This document shows, one piece after another, positions 1 to 11,629 of a stretch of DNA of 64,000 nt (the first letter of the stretch is position 1; each line of letters starts with the position of its first letter). A model generated the notes under the pieces. It saw nothing but the letters and a program-made list of their open reading frames with translations, ran no database searches and was not told the DNA's origin. A program made the position numbers and the translations under genes. Origin of the DNA: Lineus longissimus. Lineage: Eukaryota; Nemertea; Pilidiophora; Heteronemertea; Lineidae. The stretch is taken from positions 2,360,501 to 2,424,500 of the forward strand of contig NC_088313.1 of assembly GCF_910592395.1 (NCBI RefSeq), in the 5' to 3' direction.

Positions 1-124
1 TTGTACCAATGCTGGGGCCAGGATCTTGTACCAATGCTGGGGCCAGGATCTTGTACCAATGCTGGGGCCAGGAACTTGTACCAATGTTTGGGCCTCGAAC
101 ATGTGCCAATGCTGGGCCAGGAAC
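1..124. repeat. 25-bp minisatellite, about 5 copies, cut by the window edge
   Basis: Five head-to-tail units of about 25 bp. Units begin near 1, 26, 51, 76 and 101 and share the core CCAATGCTGGGGCCAGGA. The first two are identical, the third differs by one base, and the last two are more diverged (the fifth is 24 bp). The array starts at base 1, so it probably continues to the left. Decay toward the right suggests this is the older edge. An open frame through it comes only from the repeat. Confidence 0.95.
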
Positions 125-3100
125 ATGAGTAGGTTCTATATTTCACCCTTTTTAATACAAGTCAGGTATGGTCATCAAGATCTGGCTCACAATTTTCAGA
201 GCTTTTTCTAAAGACTTGAAGGACGTACAGCCCTTGCAAAATGCAATCCTGGATAGGAATCTGCATACAGTAAACCTGGAAAAAAATCTCAAGCACTGAT
301 GCATAAGTAAAAGAAATAATTATTGCAATATACATGTGAGGAGTTGTGTACATAATCTCAATTATGGATATTTCCCGACAACTTCAAGGGTCACTTTTGG
401 TTTTCTCCTTTGCTGCACTGTGCCTTCTGACACCGTTTTTGTTTACTCAACCTACATGTAGCATTAATGTTTCATTAGTAATCAAAACATACTTTTTTTA
501 TTTGCCAGGTCTTGCTTCAAATTACTTCTTGTTTGACTGATGAGGCATCTGTGTTTGTTGTTCGGAGGATAGATATTTGGGGGAAAATTAAAAATAAACC
601 CACATGAATACTGTTTATTTTATTTGACCATATTCATATTATTTAGGCATATCCAATACATATTCTACATTTGTTTATTTCTGACTATCAGGCTAAACTC
701 AGTTTCATCATTTGAGGTCATTAGACATTATCAAACAACACCCCCGGTGATATCCCAACCAAGGGAAACCAAGGTTAAGAATCGTTTATAAAACAATAGC
801 CATCACGCTGGGCAATGACATGATGGTTATAGCCTGACCACAAGGATTAATGTTCCGGACCCGCTTTACAGCGGAGCAAGGAAATGTGGCCATTTCCTCC
901 AGCGGGTCGAGCATCTTAACACTGAGAAGTAACGGAGCACATTACCGTTTCCTTTGTAATGGAGAGCATCTCAAGACTCAGGAATCAATGACGTTCATAA
1001 AACATGCTGAGGAATGTTGGATGGAAATGAGTTAATTTGGTAATGGCAATTCATTACCTCATGTACTTGACAGTCTTGCTAGCTCCAAGTACTTTTACTG
1101 ATCGAGCAGAGAATGCATCTTTTGTGATTATTTCCTGTTATTTCTTTTTCCACAGTAATGGCAAGTCGGTGTTACTAAGAACGTAGAAAAAAAAGACTCA
1201 GACTGTATATGAATATGGTGGGGCTGTTTTATAGTGCCTTAAAGTAGGACCACTGGGAACTCTCACCCCTGACACATGCACCCTGCACAGGCAAAGTTCC
1301 CCATCTGTATCTACTGGGTACATGTATACATGTCTTAGTGCACAAGGCCAAGGAACCATGGTATTGGAGACTGTACCACTCATTACTGGGCTGTTGAAGG
1401 AAGGTCAAAAACCACTCTTGCCTATGACACAAAATGTACACACTCTCCATAGCCAAGTCCAGCACCTCCAAGAGTACTGTATTACAGCTTATTGTACATG
1501 GGCAAGGACCTCTCTCTGGAGACTGTCATCAATCAATCAGAAGAAAGGGCTTTACCCAAGCATTACCTCCTTAATATCCGATTACATAGCCGTGACCAAG
1601 TGACTTCAATCAAGTGTAAGAACATGCTAGTTACTTCTGATCCAGTCGCCTGGCTAGCCAACTTACTTGTTTTTCAAGTAGGAGATTGTTTTAGGAATTA
1701 GGAGATGTGGTGTAGCTTTAAGAATGAACAGGGAACCTTGGGAAAGAGGGTTCAAATATTCAAAGGGTCCACCAACCATGTGGCTCATTCTTATGCTAGC
1801 TTCAAGCCGTTTTACTAAAGGCTTTATATTTTGTCATTTCTGCCTGTTGGGAGCAGTCAAAATTAGAATGCATCGCACTGTGACAATTTACTTAAATTTC
1901 TCCTCAAATCAAACTATTCTAAGAACTGAATTGTCCAAGATTGTAAATATCGATATCTCAATACTGCGCCACAACGAACCTGAAGCATCAGACAACTAAC
2001 ACAAATAAAATAACTAAGGAGTGTGCCCAAATGTTACTGTTGATTCAAACAATCGTTTATATCTTTCGTTGCATGGTTGGTTTAGAACTCATCTAATTGT
2101 TCAGACAATAGACATGAAATTCATATCATCTGTCACAAGTATAGTACCATTATTGGGGAAAGGCGCGAAATCAATATTCGCTAGCACTGGCTTGCCCGGG
2201 ATGGGATAAGTTCAATAATGGAAATTAACTCTACTCTCCCCCAAACAAAATGTTAGTAAATACATTTTTGGGGGATGTCAGTCAAGTGCTACTTTAGGTA
2301 TTGGAAAATATAGATTAAAGGTTAAAATCACCATTCGAAATTTGCCACAATTTGAGTCATATAAAAAATTGGACGAGTTATGAGGCTTTTTTCAGATACT
2401 GGGTCTGAGTTCTGGTACAGGCATACATCATATGCTATAAACAGGCAAAATAATTTTTCAGGGCCGTTTTGATTTTGTGCATTGTGCAACTAATCTTGAT
2501 TTGCGAAAATACAATTCGCAGGAAAAAGGACCATTTGGACAACATCCAGTTCACTGACAGAGACAGAGTGAAGACAAATAGAAAACGTTTGCAAATTCAG
2601 TTTTTTAGAACAGTAGCTGGGAGTAGAAGTGTGAAAACCCATTAGCTGACCTAAAAACCACTAATTCCCTGTTGAATTCAAAGACAAGGCAGATATTCGT
2701 TAAGTTTATTACATTTATTAGACTTATTACATTCATTGATTGTTGTATGAAGACAAGATATTGGCATAAGAGAAGAGGATGTCACTTTATTAAGTCACTT
2801 GAAACCCTCAGAACAGCTAATGATAACGACATACACATGTACACCAGTTCCGATATGAAAATCTGAAACTTTGGAGTGTTTTTCCATTTAGAAAGAACAA
2901 AGACCATGTACTGAGACACACTTTAATTTTGCATCTTGCTATTGATATGGAGGAAAGTTTACAAGAAACCTATCAAAACCTAAGATGAAAACTATGAACT
3001 CCTTTCACACTACTGGAGATTTTAGAAAGAAGAAACATACATTGTGACAGAAATAGACTTACCATTTTCAAAGGACCTAAATAAATAGAGAACAAGACAG

Positions 3101-4131
3101 ACAAGGCCATTGCCATCATTTTAAGCTTTTACAAAACCGATTGAGATCATTGATACCGAAACACAGACTTCATCAAAAGCGCCCAAGGATGAAATGTACA
3201 CCATACACTCATGTTATACATGTACACATTGAACTCTCAAGTTATGAATCAGCTGAAACCATTAAATTCAAGTGTTGTCAATTTTAACAATCGACAGCAA
3301 CTTCCTTTTTCACACCCACAGGATTGTTGACATTAATTTCAAAACCTCCACTCCATATAAACCTGACATTATTTTTCAAACCTGTTTATTCTGGAGGACG
3401 ACGCACATGGAATGAGGTCCATGTTAAAATGAAAAGGACTTCTCAGCAGAGACACCTAGAAAACATTCTTCGAACTTTGCCGAAAACTTCAAAGAAACAA
3501 ACTTCCCTCGCCCCTATTTTCTAAACTTTTTGTGGTGCTTCCGCCTATGTTATTCATCTTGAACTACAACTAGAACATATCGTGAGCAGGTTTCTCTCGG
3601 GGAACTATTCTGATGTCGGTAATGCGGGACAGCTGGCGCGCAATGACAGAAATCAATAGTGCAGAAAGTGTGCTGACATATCTCACACAACAAGCTTCTT
3701 TTAAGGAGACACCATCGTCTTTTTGTTCTGCTGTCCCAAAACAGTAGAATGTTCCCTCAAGCAGCATAGGAGAAAGCTAGTAACAGATTGGTCCAACTAA
3801 AAACCTTCTTATTAGGTCACTACAAGCAAGAAGAACTTTACAACTGTAATGTAGTTAGTTGATTATTGGCCTTGACATGAATCAACAGAACCATTATTAT
3901 TGCATCATAATTTTATAACCAAGCAGAGTGAGGACATAATTTTGCATGCAAGAATAAAACATCATCGCCTACTGAGCCCGAAGCGACAAGGCATTTTCCT
4001 GATGGAGTCTCCTGGTGATATTTCACAGAACTAACCACATCAAGAAGCAGGTGGAATGGACAACCTTGCGGTACTTTCCGAGAATGGTCTGCAATTTAAA
4101 AGGAATGGCATTCGTAATTAGTTTTCTGAAG
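125..4131. other. Non-coding stretch, no recognisable gene
   Basis: AT-rich sequence with many stops on both strands. Open frames are short and match no family I know. A good acceptor tract at about 1140-1155 is followed by stops in all frames. A second acceptor-like tract ends near 2459 and opens a 60-codon frame that begins hydrophobic (AVLILCIVQLILIC) and then turns basic; its length is within chance. A possible 14-nt minus-strand microexon at 3063-3076 is described in the findings. Confidence 0.6.
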
Positions 4132-4404
4132 CAGTGTCCTCCACACCCTTAAAAAGGCGGCGGGTCCGATTTCCGCCCCCGTTTTGTTTTAAAATGACGT
4201 CCTAATTCGCTTTATCCACCTTAAAATGCTACATAATCACCCCAAATGCCTTTAAAATGCTTCTTAAGTCCTTGAAATCTTCAAAATAGCAAGAAGTTCA
4301 ACAAGAATTTAAGAAGAATTTTCCCAGGGTGCCCACAAACGTCGCGAAAAAGAGGGTTTTTTTATTAGCCCCGCCCCCTAACTTAAAGGCTGTGGAGAAC
4401 ACTG
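4132..4404. mobile_element. hAT-like non-autonomous element (MITE)
   Basis: A 273-bp segment with imperfect terminal inverted repeats. The left end reads CAGTGTCCTCCACACCCTT. The reverse complement of the right end reads CAGTGTTCTCCACAGCCTTT. Similarity continues inward through GC-rich arms (GGCGGCGGG on the left, GGGGGCGGGG on the right). A CAGTGTT-type terminus is typical of hAT-superfamily elements. The interior is AT-rich with no transposase frame, so the element would need a partner for mobility. The adjacent 8-bp flanks (TTCTGAAG and TGGAGGTA) do not match, so the target-site duplication is lost or the boundary is off by a few bases. Confidence 0.75.
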
Positions 4405-4802
4405 TGGAGGTAACCTAAACCTCAGTCGGCATCTCGTGAGCCTCTCAGACAATTCAGCTTGATTGCGCTCACATCGTTTCATTTCTATGATCTCATCTGG
4501 CAATTTTCTGATGGTTTTGAAAATTGAAATTTGATCAGGCGTGTTCGAATAGGATTGTCGTGGTATCCTCTCTATTCTCGTAGAGTTTCTAATCAATTAT
4601 CCGATGTTTGTTTCACTTGTGGAGTTGGCCAGCTGCTTTGTGAAATCAACACGAGATTTCAGATTCCAAAGTTGGTACCTTTATAGGATCTTTTGATTAA
4701 AGGGAAGTTTGCGTAGGAGTCAGGTGCCAATTTACGGTCTTCATGCATCTGATATGAACAGTTATGGGTCTCGTTTAACATCTTGAAAGTGTTAGTGATA
4801 TA

Positions 4803-4883
4803 CAGTGGAACCTCTCAAAGTGGACACCTCTGTTAATAGCAGGACACCCTCCCATTAAGGCCAGGGATAGAGAGGTTCAACTG
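4803..4883. mobile_element. pogo/Tigger-like MITE, 81 bp
   Basis: A tiny inverted-repeat element. The left terminus is CAGTGGAACCTCTC and the reverse complement of the right terminus is CAGTTGAACCTCTC, 13 of 14 bases matching. It is flanked by TA on both sides (4801-4802 and 4884-4885), the target duplication expected of Tc1/mariner/pogo elements. The interior has GGACACC-type motifs shared with a second copy at 55952. It has no coding capacity. Confidence 0.85.
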
Positions 4884-4887
4884 TAAT

Positions 4888-4903
4888 CCCCCCCCCCCCC
4901 CCC
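4888..4903. repeat. Poly(C) run, C16
   Basis: Sixteen uninterrupted C residues starting four bases past the TA flank of the pogo-like element. Confidence 0.95.
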
Positions 4904-5342
4904 GACAGCGTGAATAGTGCCCACGTACAGTGAGGTAGAAGAGGCAACTTCATAAAACATAATCAGGCCCACCCTGCTCCTGTCTAGTCTCTCTTTAATA
5001 TTTCAAGGACTGGTGGTGTAATTCATTAGGTGTGACAAAGAAAATGTCTCAACAAGTCAAGATCAATTGTTCATGGGAAGTAAGATGTTCCTGTTTGCAT
5101 TGTGCCCTAGGGGCCAATGGTCACCAAAGGAACAGAGAGACAACACCATTCATAGCATTATTGGAAATAACCTGGTTAGCACCCTGAATCAATATATTTG
5201 TGCCCTGACAGAGCCTGTTTCCACAACTGTCATCGACCTCACAGAGACTAGAGCCATCTGAGACGTCCCTGCTGAAATTCTAAACCAATGTTACTGAGAT
5301 GATTAGACTAGGACTGTCATCGCACCATTGGAGATTACTCAC
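4904..5342. other. Non-coding stretch
   Basis: No recognisable gene or repeat. Confidence 0.5.
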
Positions 5343-5415
5343 TGATGAGAGGACACCCCTCAATCCTAAATGAGGTCACAGCCCTGATGCCCAGGTCACA
5401 GCCCAGATCCCCTAT
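5343..5415 (-). CDS. Candidate internal exon, unknown product
   Basis: Read on the minus strand, a pyrimidine-rich tract (TCTCTTGTGTCTGTTGATTC) runs into GGCAG at the 5' edge. The 3' edge is TCA followed by GTGAGT, a good donor. The 73 nt between are open in one frame and would encode IGDLGCDLGIRAVTSFRIEG followed by CPLI. I do not recognise the peptide. It is short enough that an open frame is likely by chance, so the support is the pair of splice-like signals only. It lies on the same strand as the RRM exon at 61.3 kb, with nothing to link them. Confidence 0.15.
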
Positions 5416-8400
5416 CTGCCATCGAATCAACAGACACAAGAGATGACGTCTATAAAGTCATTTACCCGTGTCTCCATTTCCTCCCTGATTGGTCACCCTA
5501 GCAGGGAGCAGGCCATCGATCCATCCGCAATTAACGTTGCCCGGATCACAGCAATACAAGCTCCCAATTGGACAAATCTTCTCCCTGTCAGGTCAAGCAA
5601 TATAGAACATTTGTTATAGACCTGGCTCCCCTGAACTTTCGTATCACAATTAGGATCTGCATTTTCTTAAGACGGCTTTACCAACCTAAGCACCTTGAAC
5701 TCTTGCTTGAGAATGATGTAATAGACTAGTCAGTCAAAGAATAAGAATTTAAATTTTCTTGGAAATGGGTCTGCACTGAAAGATTACTAATAGCGACCAA
5801 GACACAAAGAGGATACGGCATCTGGAAAATTTCTCTCTTTACCAGATGGGTAGGGGATGGCATTTTGTGGCACAGAATACAAGCCCAACAATCGAAGGGA
5901 CGCTAAACTGACAACAATGGGACACAAGTGGCACTCCATATGTACATATTAGATCCATAATGTTTATAAGCATTTCCATCTGATGACTGTTCAAGGTCCA
6001 CACCAAGTTTTCCAGCAAGTGGAATCATCTGGATTTTAACATCACGACCCCTCACCACCTTCCCTCTGATGTTATTCAAGCCACCTTGACTGCCCACAAT
6101 TCAATCAGTTGACAAACCTACATGTACCACAAATTGAAAGAACAAATTCAATGAAATAGAAGAAGGCCAGAAGTAAATATTTTTGAGGCGACTGGTAAAG
6201 GAATCCGAGATTGAATTGAATTTCTTGTTGAGAGACACACGATCTTGTAAGCAAATGTGTTACTTAAAGAACAACATTTATTTCTTATCTTGTTATTTTG
6301 GTCTTGTATTTGTGATGATCAGACGCGTCTCCGGTGTCATACACAAAATGATGTCTCAGCATTTCATTGGAGCTACATTACTTGAAATAAGATTTGCCTG
6401 ATGTGTGACTCATGTAATAGGATTATTGTCACCACGTCCTTGAAGATGGCGGTGGTGTTTCATATCCCTTAGTATTCTTACCTTAACCGCATTCCAAAAT
6501 GATTTACGTCTTCTTTAGACTATCAGAAATTGTCTGCCGGGTCTTATGTTGACCGAACTGAACTGATATCGCAAATCACTACAGCCACTGGCTTGGAAAC
6601 AGAACCCAAGCACCTGTGCAGGTTTAAGTCCCCAAATAAGTTGAATCTGCACAGAGTCGATTTATCTCCACTTTATCAACCTTTAAGGTTGATTAAATTA
6701 ATTTATATCCTTACGCATAAACCTTTTTTGAAATATTCTACTCTCTGTACGGTTTCATTTAATTCCCCATCGATATTCCCCTCTGATGCACGCTACATGC
6801 AGCAACAATATCGACAAAACTGATTCCCTGACGAAGATTCCTCCTGGCACGGAGACGGTATCATTTAAGTGATCGTGTAAAGTTTGATTTACGTCAGACC
6901 TCGCGGAGAATTTTACCACGTTTTTGCACGTAACGGCATGGATGGTTCCTGTCAGTGCCGATAAATGTGACTGTCAACATTCATCAATGCCAGCCAGGTT
7001 AGTCAGTTGTGTTTAAATTTTCTGGAAAATCAGACTGATTTTTGAGGCTGAGGGTGCTGCCACCTTGGTGGGCTCCAGCGATCTTTGTGTCAAGGCCCCC
7101 TAACAAAAGGAGTAGGCGAGATACTTTAAACATGTTAAAGGTCACCAAGGTCTAGCAACTGTTATCTGTCTGACATTTTCCTCTCGACCTAAATAAATGT
7201 AAGAATTTTTCATTGAAAATAAGGCTGCAACTACCAACAATGTCAGAACTTATTGGATTTGAATTGAAGTAATGGCTTTATTTATTAGTATTTTCAAAAT
7301 CATGTTGGCCGTTTTGGACATGTTCATTGGGAATCAATCAGAGCCATAGCTGCCTGCACAAGTATGATCCATCTAATCATAAAATTGTGAAAACTACACA
7401 CAATATGTCAGTTCATAAATAACTGCTTATTTGTCAATATTGCGTACCCATGAGACCCTAAAACGAGCAAAACATGTACACTTTCAAACTTTTTCACAAC
7501 AAACAAAATTCTACTTGGTGCCACCTGGGGACAAATTAACACAACTTAATTTATTAGCGCTGATCCTCGCCTGCCACTTTATTTGCAATCTTTCAATATT
7601 TATCACCGACGAGCATCTTTAATATAAGCCAGAAATTAAAGTGGATGTTTATGTCGGCCATGATGTCTTACAACTGGGTGTGTTACAAATTTATGGATGT
7701 ATTTTTTAAGTCCCGGCCGTTTTTCTCACAAAGTGTCATTTTCTTTCTTGATGGTTCAATGTTCTGATCATCTCCTTGCAGGGAGTTGGGCACACGACTG
7801 CAATGTTTCTGTTCGCTTTCAAGACCTGCTGTGGAATAAGGCAAGTGAGCCCAGGCCGGATGAGATTTAGTACTTTAGTACGGCCGCCTATTTTTAGCAT
7901 TTGACTGTTGACTGAATCAATAAGCAATTGAAAAATCCAATAATGATTCAGTCAACACAAGAATCAGGGTGATCTGACTCTCGTCACGACCCAATCCGAA
8001 GAATCAGGAAATGACAACTGACCAAGAAAGAAATAAGATAACCAACACGAGTGACAAAACACTCGTAATCAAGATGCCATCACGACCTGGGCTTCAGAAA
8101 AAGACAAGAAAAAATCAGCAGCCAAAATATGAGCAAATGTTACACCATCATTTGATTTCGGCACATGCTTGATCACGCCTGCAAACACGGCCATAAACCG
8201 ATCGTGTCCATCGAATTACACGAGGTATCAACAATCCAATTGCTGATTGGTCAACCTTAATCCTCTTAACGTTCTACATACACGTTTCTCTGTGATTCGA
8301 TAACACTTGGCGATGGTTCCAATCATTTTAAAATGCGCCGAGACTCGCCAATATGGCGATTGTCATGAAACAGTTTAAGTGCTGCAGATTAGCTGTCGAC

Positions 8401-8701
8401 ATTTGATGTGACATGGTCAGCCTTTTCAAATGGCGCAGCCCCATCCGTGTCAGCGCATAAAATGGTTATATTTTCTGATGGTTGTTGCGTATGTTGTTGG
8501 CTTTTTACATAGATTCAGATTCAGATTTTTGATCGAACAACGAGACTGAGTTCATTCAAGTGATATCACAATAATCGCTGCTGAAGAACACGACACCTTT
8601 TTATATAAAATATGAAGCTATTTGCCACTCAAGACTGATGCATTCTGCCAAAATCATGAATCCCTTAAAACCATGACTCATCCCGAACCTGTTCCCTGCA
8701 G
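5416..8701. other. Non-coding stretch with one inverted repeat and a CpG-denser part
   Basis: No recognised gene. A perfect inverted repeat lies at 7906-7957. From about 8150 to 8470 CpG dinucleotides are denser than in the flanks, including ATGCGCCGAGACTCGCC and a YY1-like AATATGGCGATTG; this could be a regulatory patch. Around 6.49 kb a minus-strand donor-like AAG/GTAAGA sits at the end of a short open stretch. The frame at 5903-6097 on the minus strand is open for 64 codons but within chance length. Confidence 0.5.
7906..7957. repeat. Perfect 14-bp inverted repeat (hairpin)
   Basis: Arms TGTTGACTGAATCA (7906-7919) and TGATTCAGTCAACA (7944-7957) are exact reverse complements with a 24-nt AT-rich loop. 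Each arm holds a TGACTGAATCA core resembling AP-1/Maf-type sites. It may be a paired binding site or the footprint of a small inverted-repeat element. Confidence 0.8.
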
Positions 8702-9199
8702 GGTTGGCACCCAATGCCACCTGAGACTATTGCTGCTATAAGTCCACGTCATGAGAAGAGATTACTTAATATCCAGCCCCAGAGTCACACAAATCCAACG
8801 ATGATTACTCACAACTGCTGTTCATATTGCTACAATATTGATTCCGAATCAAGGCCAGTGTCTGCCCTGCACGATCAGCACCCAGCCCCCACCCCTCCCC
8901 CCTCACTGGATTCAACCCCACCTGAAACTATTACAGTTATCAGTCATGATCATGAGGGGATATTGCTCTATATCCCAACCCAGAGCCCCAGAAATCCATC
9001 GATGATTACACGCAGCAAGTGCTGTTCATATCGCCACGATAGCGAATCAGAATCAATATTTAGATGCTGCTGCAGCAGCGGTGGTTCCATTTTTTCCCCA
9101 CATCGGAAATCATTTTCGCGTTTTGAGGTTGTGCGCTGTGAGAATGGTAAACAGGTTCTGCCGATATCTGAGTTAAGCGCATTTAACCTTGCCTCTTAA
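8702..9199 (+). CDS. Candidate exon with internal 67-residue duplication, unknown product
   Basis: An open frame runs 165 codons from a good acceptor (ACCTGTTCCCTGCAG ending at 8701) to a stop; an in-frame ATG lies at 8714. Frames this long are unexpected by chance at this base composition. The first part is a tandem duplication in the same frame: PPETIAAIS, NPTMIT, CCSYCY and DSES in copy one correspond to PPETITVIS, NPSMIT, CCSYRH and DSESES in copy two. A proline-rich linker (HPAPTPPPS) separates them. The end is Cys/Ser-rich (FRCCCSSGGS) then basic. A possible donor (AATG/GTAAAC) at 9146 would shorten the exon. No family is recognised. It could be a terminal or internal exon of a fast-evolving protein, or a repeat that is open by luck. 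The two copies differ at many non-synonymous sites, so constraint is not obvious. Confidence 0.35.
   Translation, partial: GWHPMPPETIAAISPRHEKRLLNIQPQSHTNPTMITHNCCSYCYNIDSESRPVSALHDQHPAPTPPPSLDSTPPETITVISHDHEGILLYIPTQSPRNPSMITRSKCCSYRHDSESESIFRCCCSSGGSIFSPHRKSFSRFEVVRCENGKQVLPISELSAFNLAS
8717..9062. repeat. Diverged direct repeat, period 201 bp
   Basis: CCACCTGAGACTATT at 8717 recurs as CCACCTGAAACTATT at 8918. Similarity continues for about 140 bp through ATCCAACGATGATTAC / ATCCATCGATGATTAC and TGCTGTTCATAT. The period is a multiple of three, which keeps the overlapping open frame intact. Confidence 0.85.
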
Positions 9200-10920
9200 A
9201 TGTGCCACGGGCGGTTTAGAGATTCATTAAGGTTTGATTGGAGAACTTGATAACGTAGCGGTGATGGCTTTTTGTGATTGGAAAAACATCAACCTGTTGA
9301 TTGTGGATCCTCATGATTTTGAGGCGACATCGTATTTTGGTGCATTTTTAGGAACTCCATCACAAGACTTTTCCCAAGGGGCAGAGAATGGTGAGGCTGT
9401 ACATGGACATGGACATCTTGGTTTAGGGGTATCTCAAGAGAACTGACTGAATATATTTTCTTCAAGGTGGTAAGAGTCTTTAAGAAGTTGTTGCTTCAAA
9501 ACAATTTGGGGGCAGCTGAAGAAATTCTGTCATGGCATCAGGCATAAAATAATGAATAACATATTTCATGGGAATCTACAACTGTAAAGTCTCTTATCAT
9601 CTTCCCATTTATCTTATATCTGGGAGAGATGTACAATTTCTCTATTTCTGGGAGAGATGTTCTATCACTTCCATAAAAGGATGTCTCAAGTGCAGCATCT
9701 CCACTTGCCTCAGCAAGCCCCCCTAAATACCCTCGTTATTTGCGCCAATCCTAAAAACAGCCACCAATCAAAGCTAATCTCAACAATGCCTTTTGGCAAT
9801 AGCTTACCGCACATTCCATCAAAGGTCGCTGCTGTGGTAAATGGTAGGCTGTGGACTCTCACAAACATGTTCATTTATAAGAAACAGTCAAGGAAGACAT
9901 AATGATGCAAAGAAAGCCAATTGGCAGACAAAGAGTAAATATTTTTGCCAAACCTCACGATATTTGGTATGTAAGTGAAGTTCAGATAAGCTGTGATCTA
10001 ACGGTCAACAGAAGCATGTTTGGGGTTCTTGCTGTAAGTCGTCCACCGCCCTAAAAACAGGTGTGATTTGTATTTGACGCTAAAGGTTCTCAGTTCTTCC
10101 CCCTTTGACAAATTTCATACATATTTCTAGGAGCTTTTAGAATCCAGCTCCGGGTTTGTTTTCAATCAGAGCTTGATGTCTAAAACCTGCAAAAAAACAA
10201 GCGGAAGTTTTTAAAATCCTCAGTCAGAGCCGAGAAAGTAGCATGACATTCAACGACATTTTCTCAAAACAACGACAATACATCAAAGAGATATCTAGGT
10301 AACGCGTTCAATAGATTCATAACAGGCAAAAAGGCAGCAAAGATAAACTTAATGCGCATTACTTTGTCAGCTTTCAGGTCGTCTGCCGATAAACTAAAAT
10401 CCAATACCTCAATGGTAAGTAGGAAATGAAGACAACGGATCCCCTGGTATAAAATACACCGGAGACCGATATATTGGAAGAAAGCATGACTTCCAGACAT
10501 GTATCGCGACGATATGACAACAATATTGATCCTGCTGGGAAAATCTGTAAAACACATTCTGAGCGCGGCAAGTGTTAGTCATGCTCGGCTGCTGTAGGAT
10601 CTGCCATGAATGGTGTCCCATAGGGTTAATAGTGAGGGCTGTCATCGCCAGATGTCAGTCCGATACTCAAAATACTTTTATGTACGTTTGAGCTGATGAT
10701 GTTGATCGAAAGTGTGATGCTCCAGATTGATACCACTGCTCGTTAGATGTAACACCTATTCCAATTCACAAAGAGAGACTTTCGGAGATTTCTTGAACTG
10801 GTCCTATTAATTCTTATGCCATTTTCTGCAGCTATCATCATTCACTCATCCATACTGAGTCAAAATCCCGCACGCGTATTCCATAGTCGTAAAAACCAAA
10901 CATGGTTAAAATGCGAAGAA
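9200..10920. other. Non-coding stretch
   Basis: No gene or named repeat recognised. A small tandem CTGGGAGAGATGT lies around 9620-9660. Two GTAAGT strings on the plus strand (about 9970 and 10036) have no convincing open exon before them. Confidence 0.5.
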
Positions 10921-10942
10921 GATGATGATGATGATGATGATG
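10921..10942. repeat. (GAT)n microsatellite
   Basis: About seven perfect GAT units. Further ATGATGATGACGACG-like sequence near 11035 is a decayed relative. Confidence 0.95.
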
Positions 10943-11629
10943 AAAACGTATTTCCCTTAGAATCACTATAGCTGCCCTAGGAATCATTGGTAGAAAGTAT
11001 GCATGATGGTCATTACACCATTACTCTGACCCACCGATGATGATGACGACAGGCCAATTTTGCCATAAAACACTAGAGATATCAGCAAATTCTAGCTAAT
11101 GGTCTGGTACCTTGATGGCTGTAATATGACTGGATTGTAATATACAGCTAAATTAGCTACATGTATTAGCGTTGTGCTGAAACCGGTTTTCCCAAGAACG
11201 ACAATGAAATAATTTACTTCTATCCTTCACAGTGCATGAATAATAACTACAATTCTTCTAACCAATTCGCCAAGAAATGACACCAGTTATCAAGGTTCCA
11301 CAACAAAACTAGTCTAAAACCACATAACAGCTTTTCAGACATCGGACAAATGCCAAGAGAAACATATCAGGTACACTGGGTTTTTATATTTTTCTGATAT
11401 TCAGTGAGATCAACATGATCAACGCATGCTCTCATAGCTGGGTCACTGTGTGGTCATCACTAGATACTTGCTCCAAAAGTACCATGTAATGCCAGTTGTT
11501 AAGAGTATAGTCATTTTGCCCCCAATAATGACCATGGCGATATCGATATCAACACCTCATTTGCAGTATATTTCACGTCACTTAGCAAGTCAAGCCTCGT
11601 TATGCTAGCCCTCCCCTCGTTAGAGTCGA
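10943..11629. other. Non-coding stretch before the 173-bp minisatellite
   Basis: AT-rich, stops in all frames, no recognised element. Confidence 0.5.
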
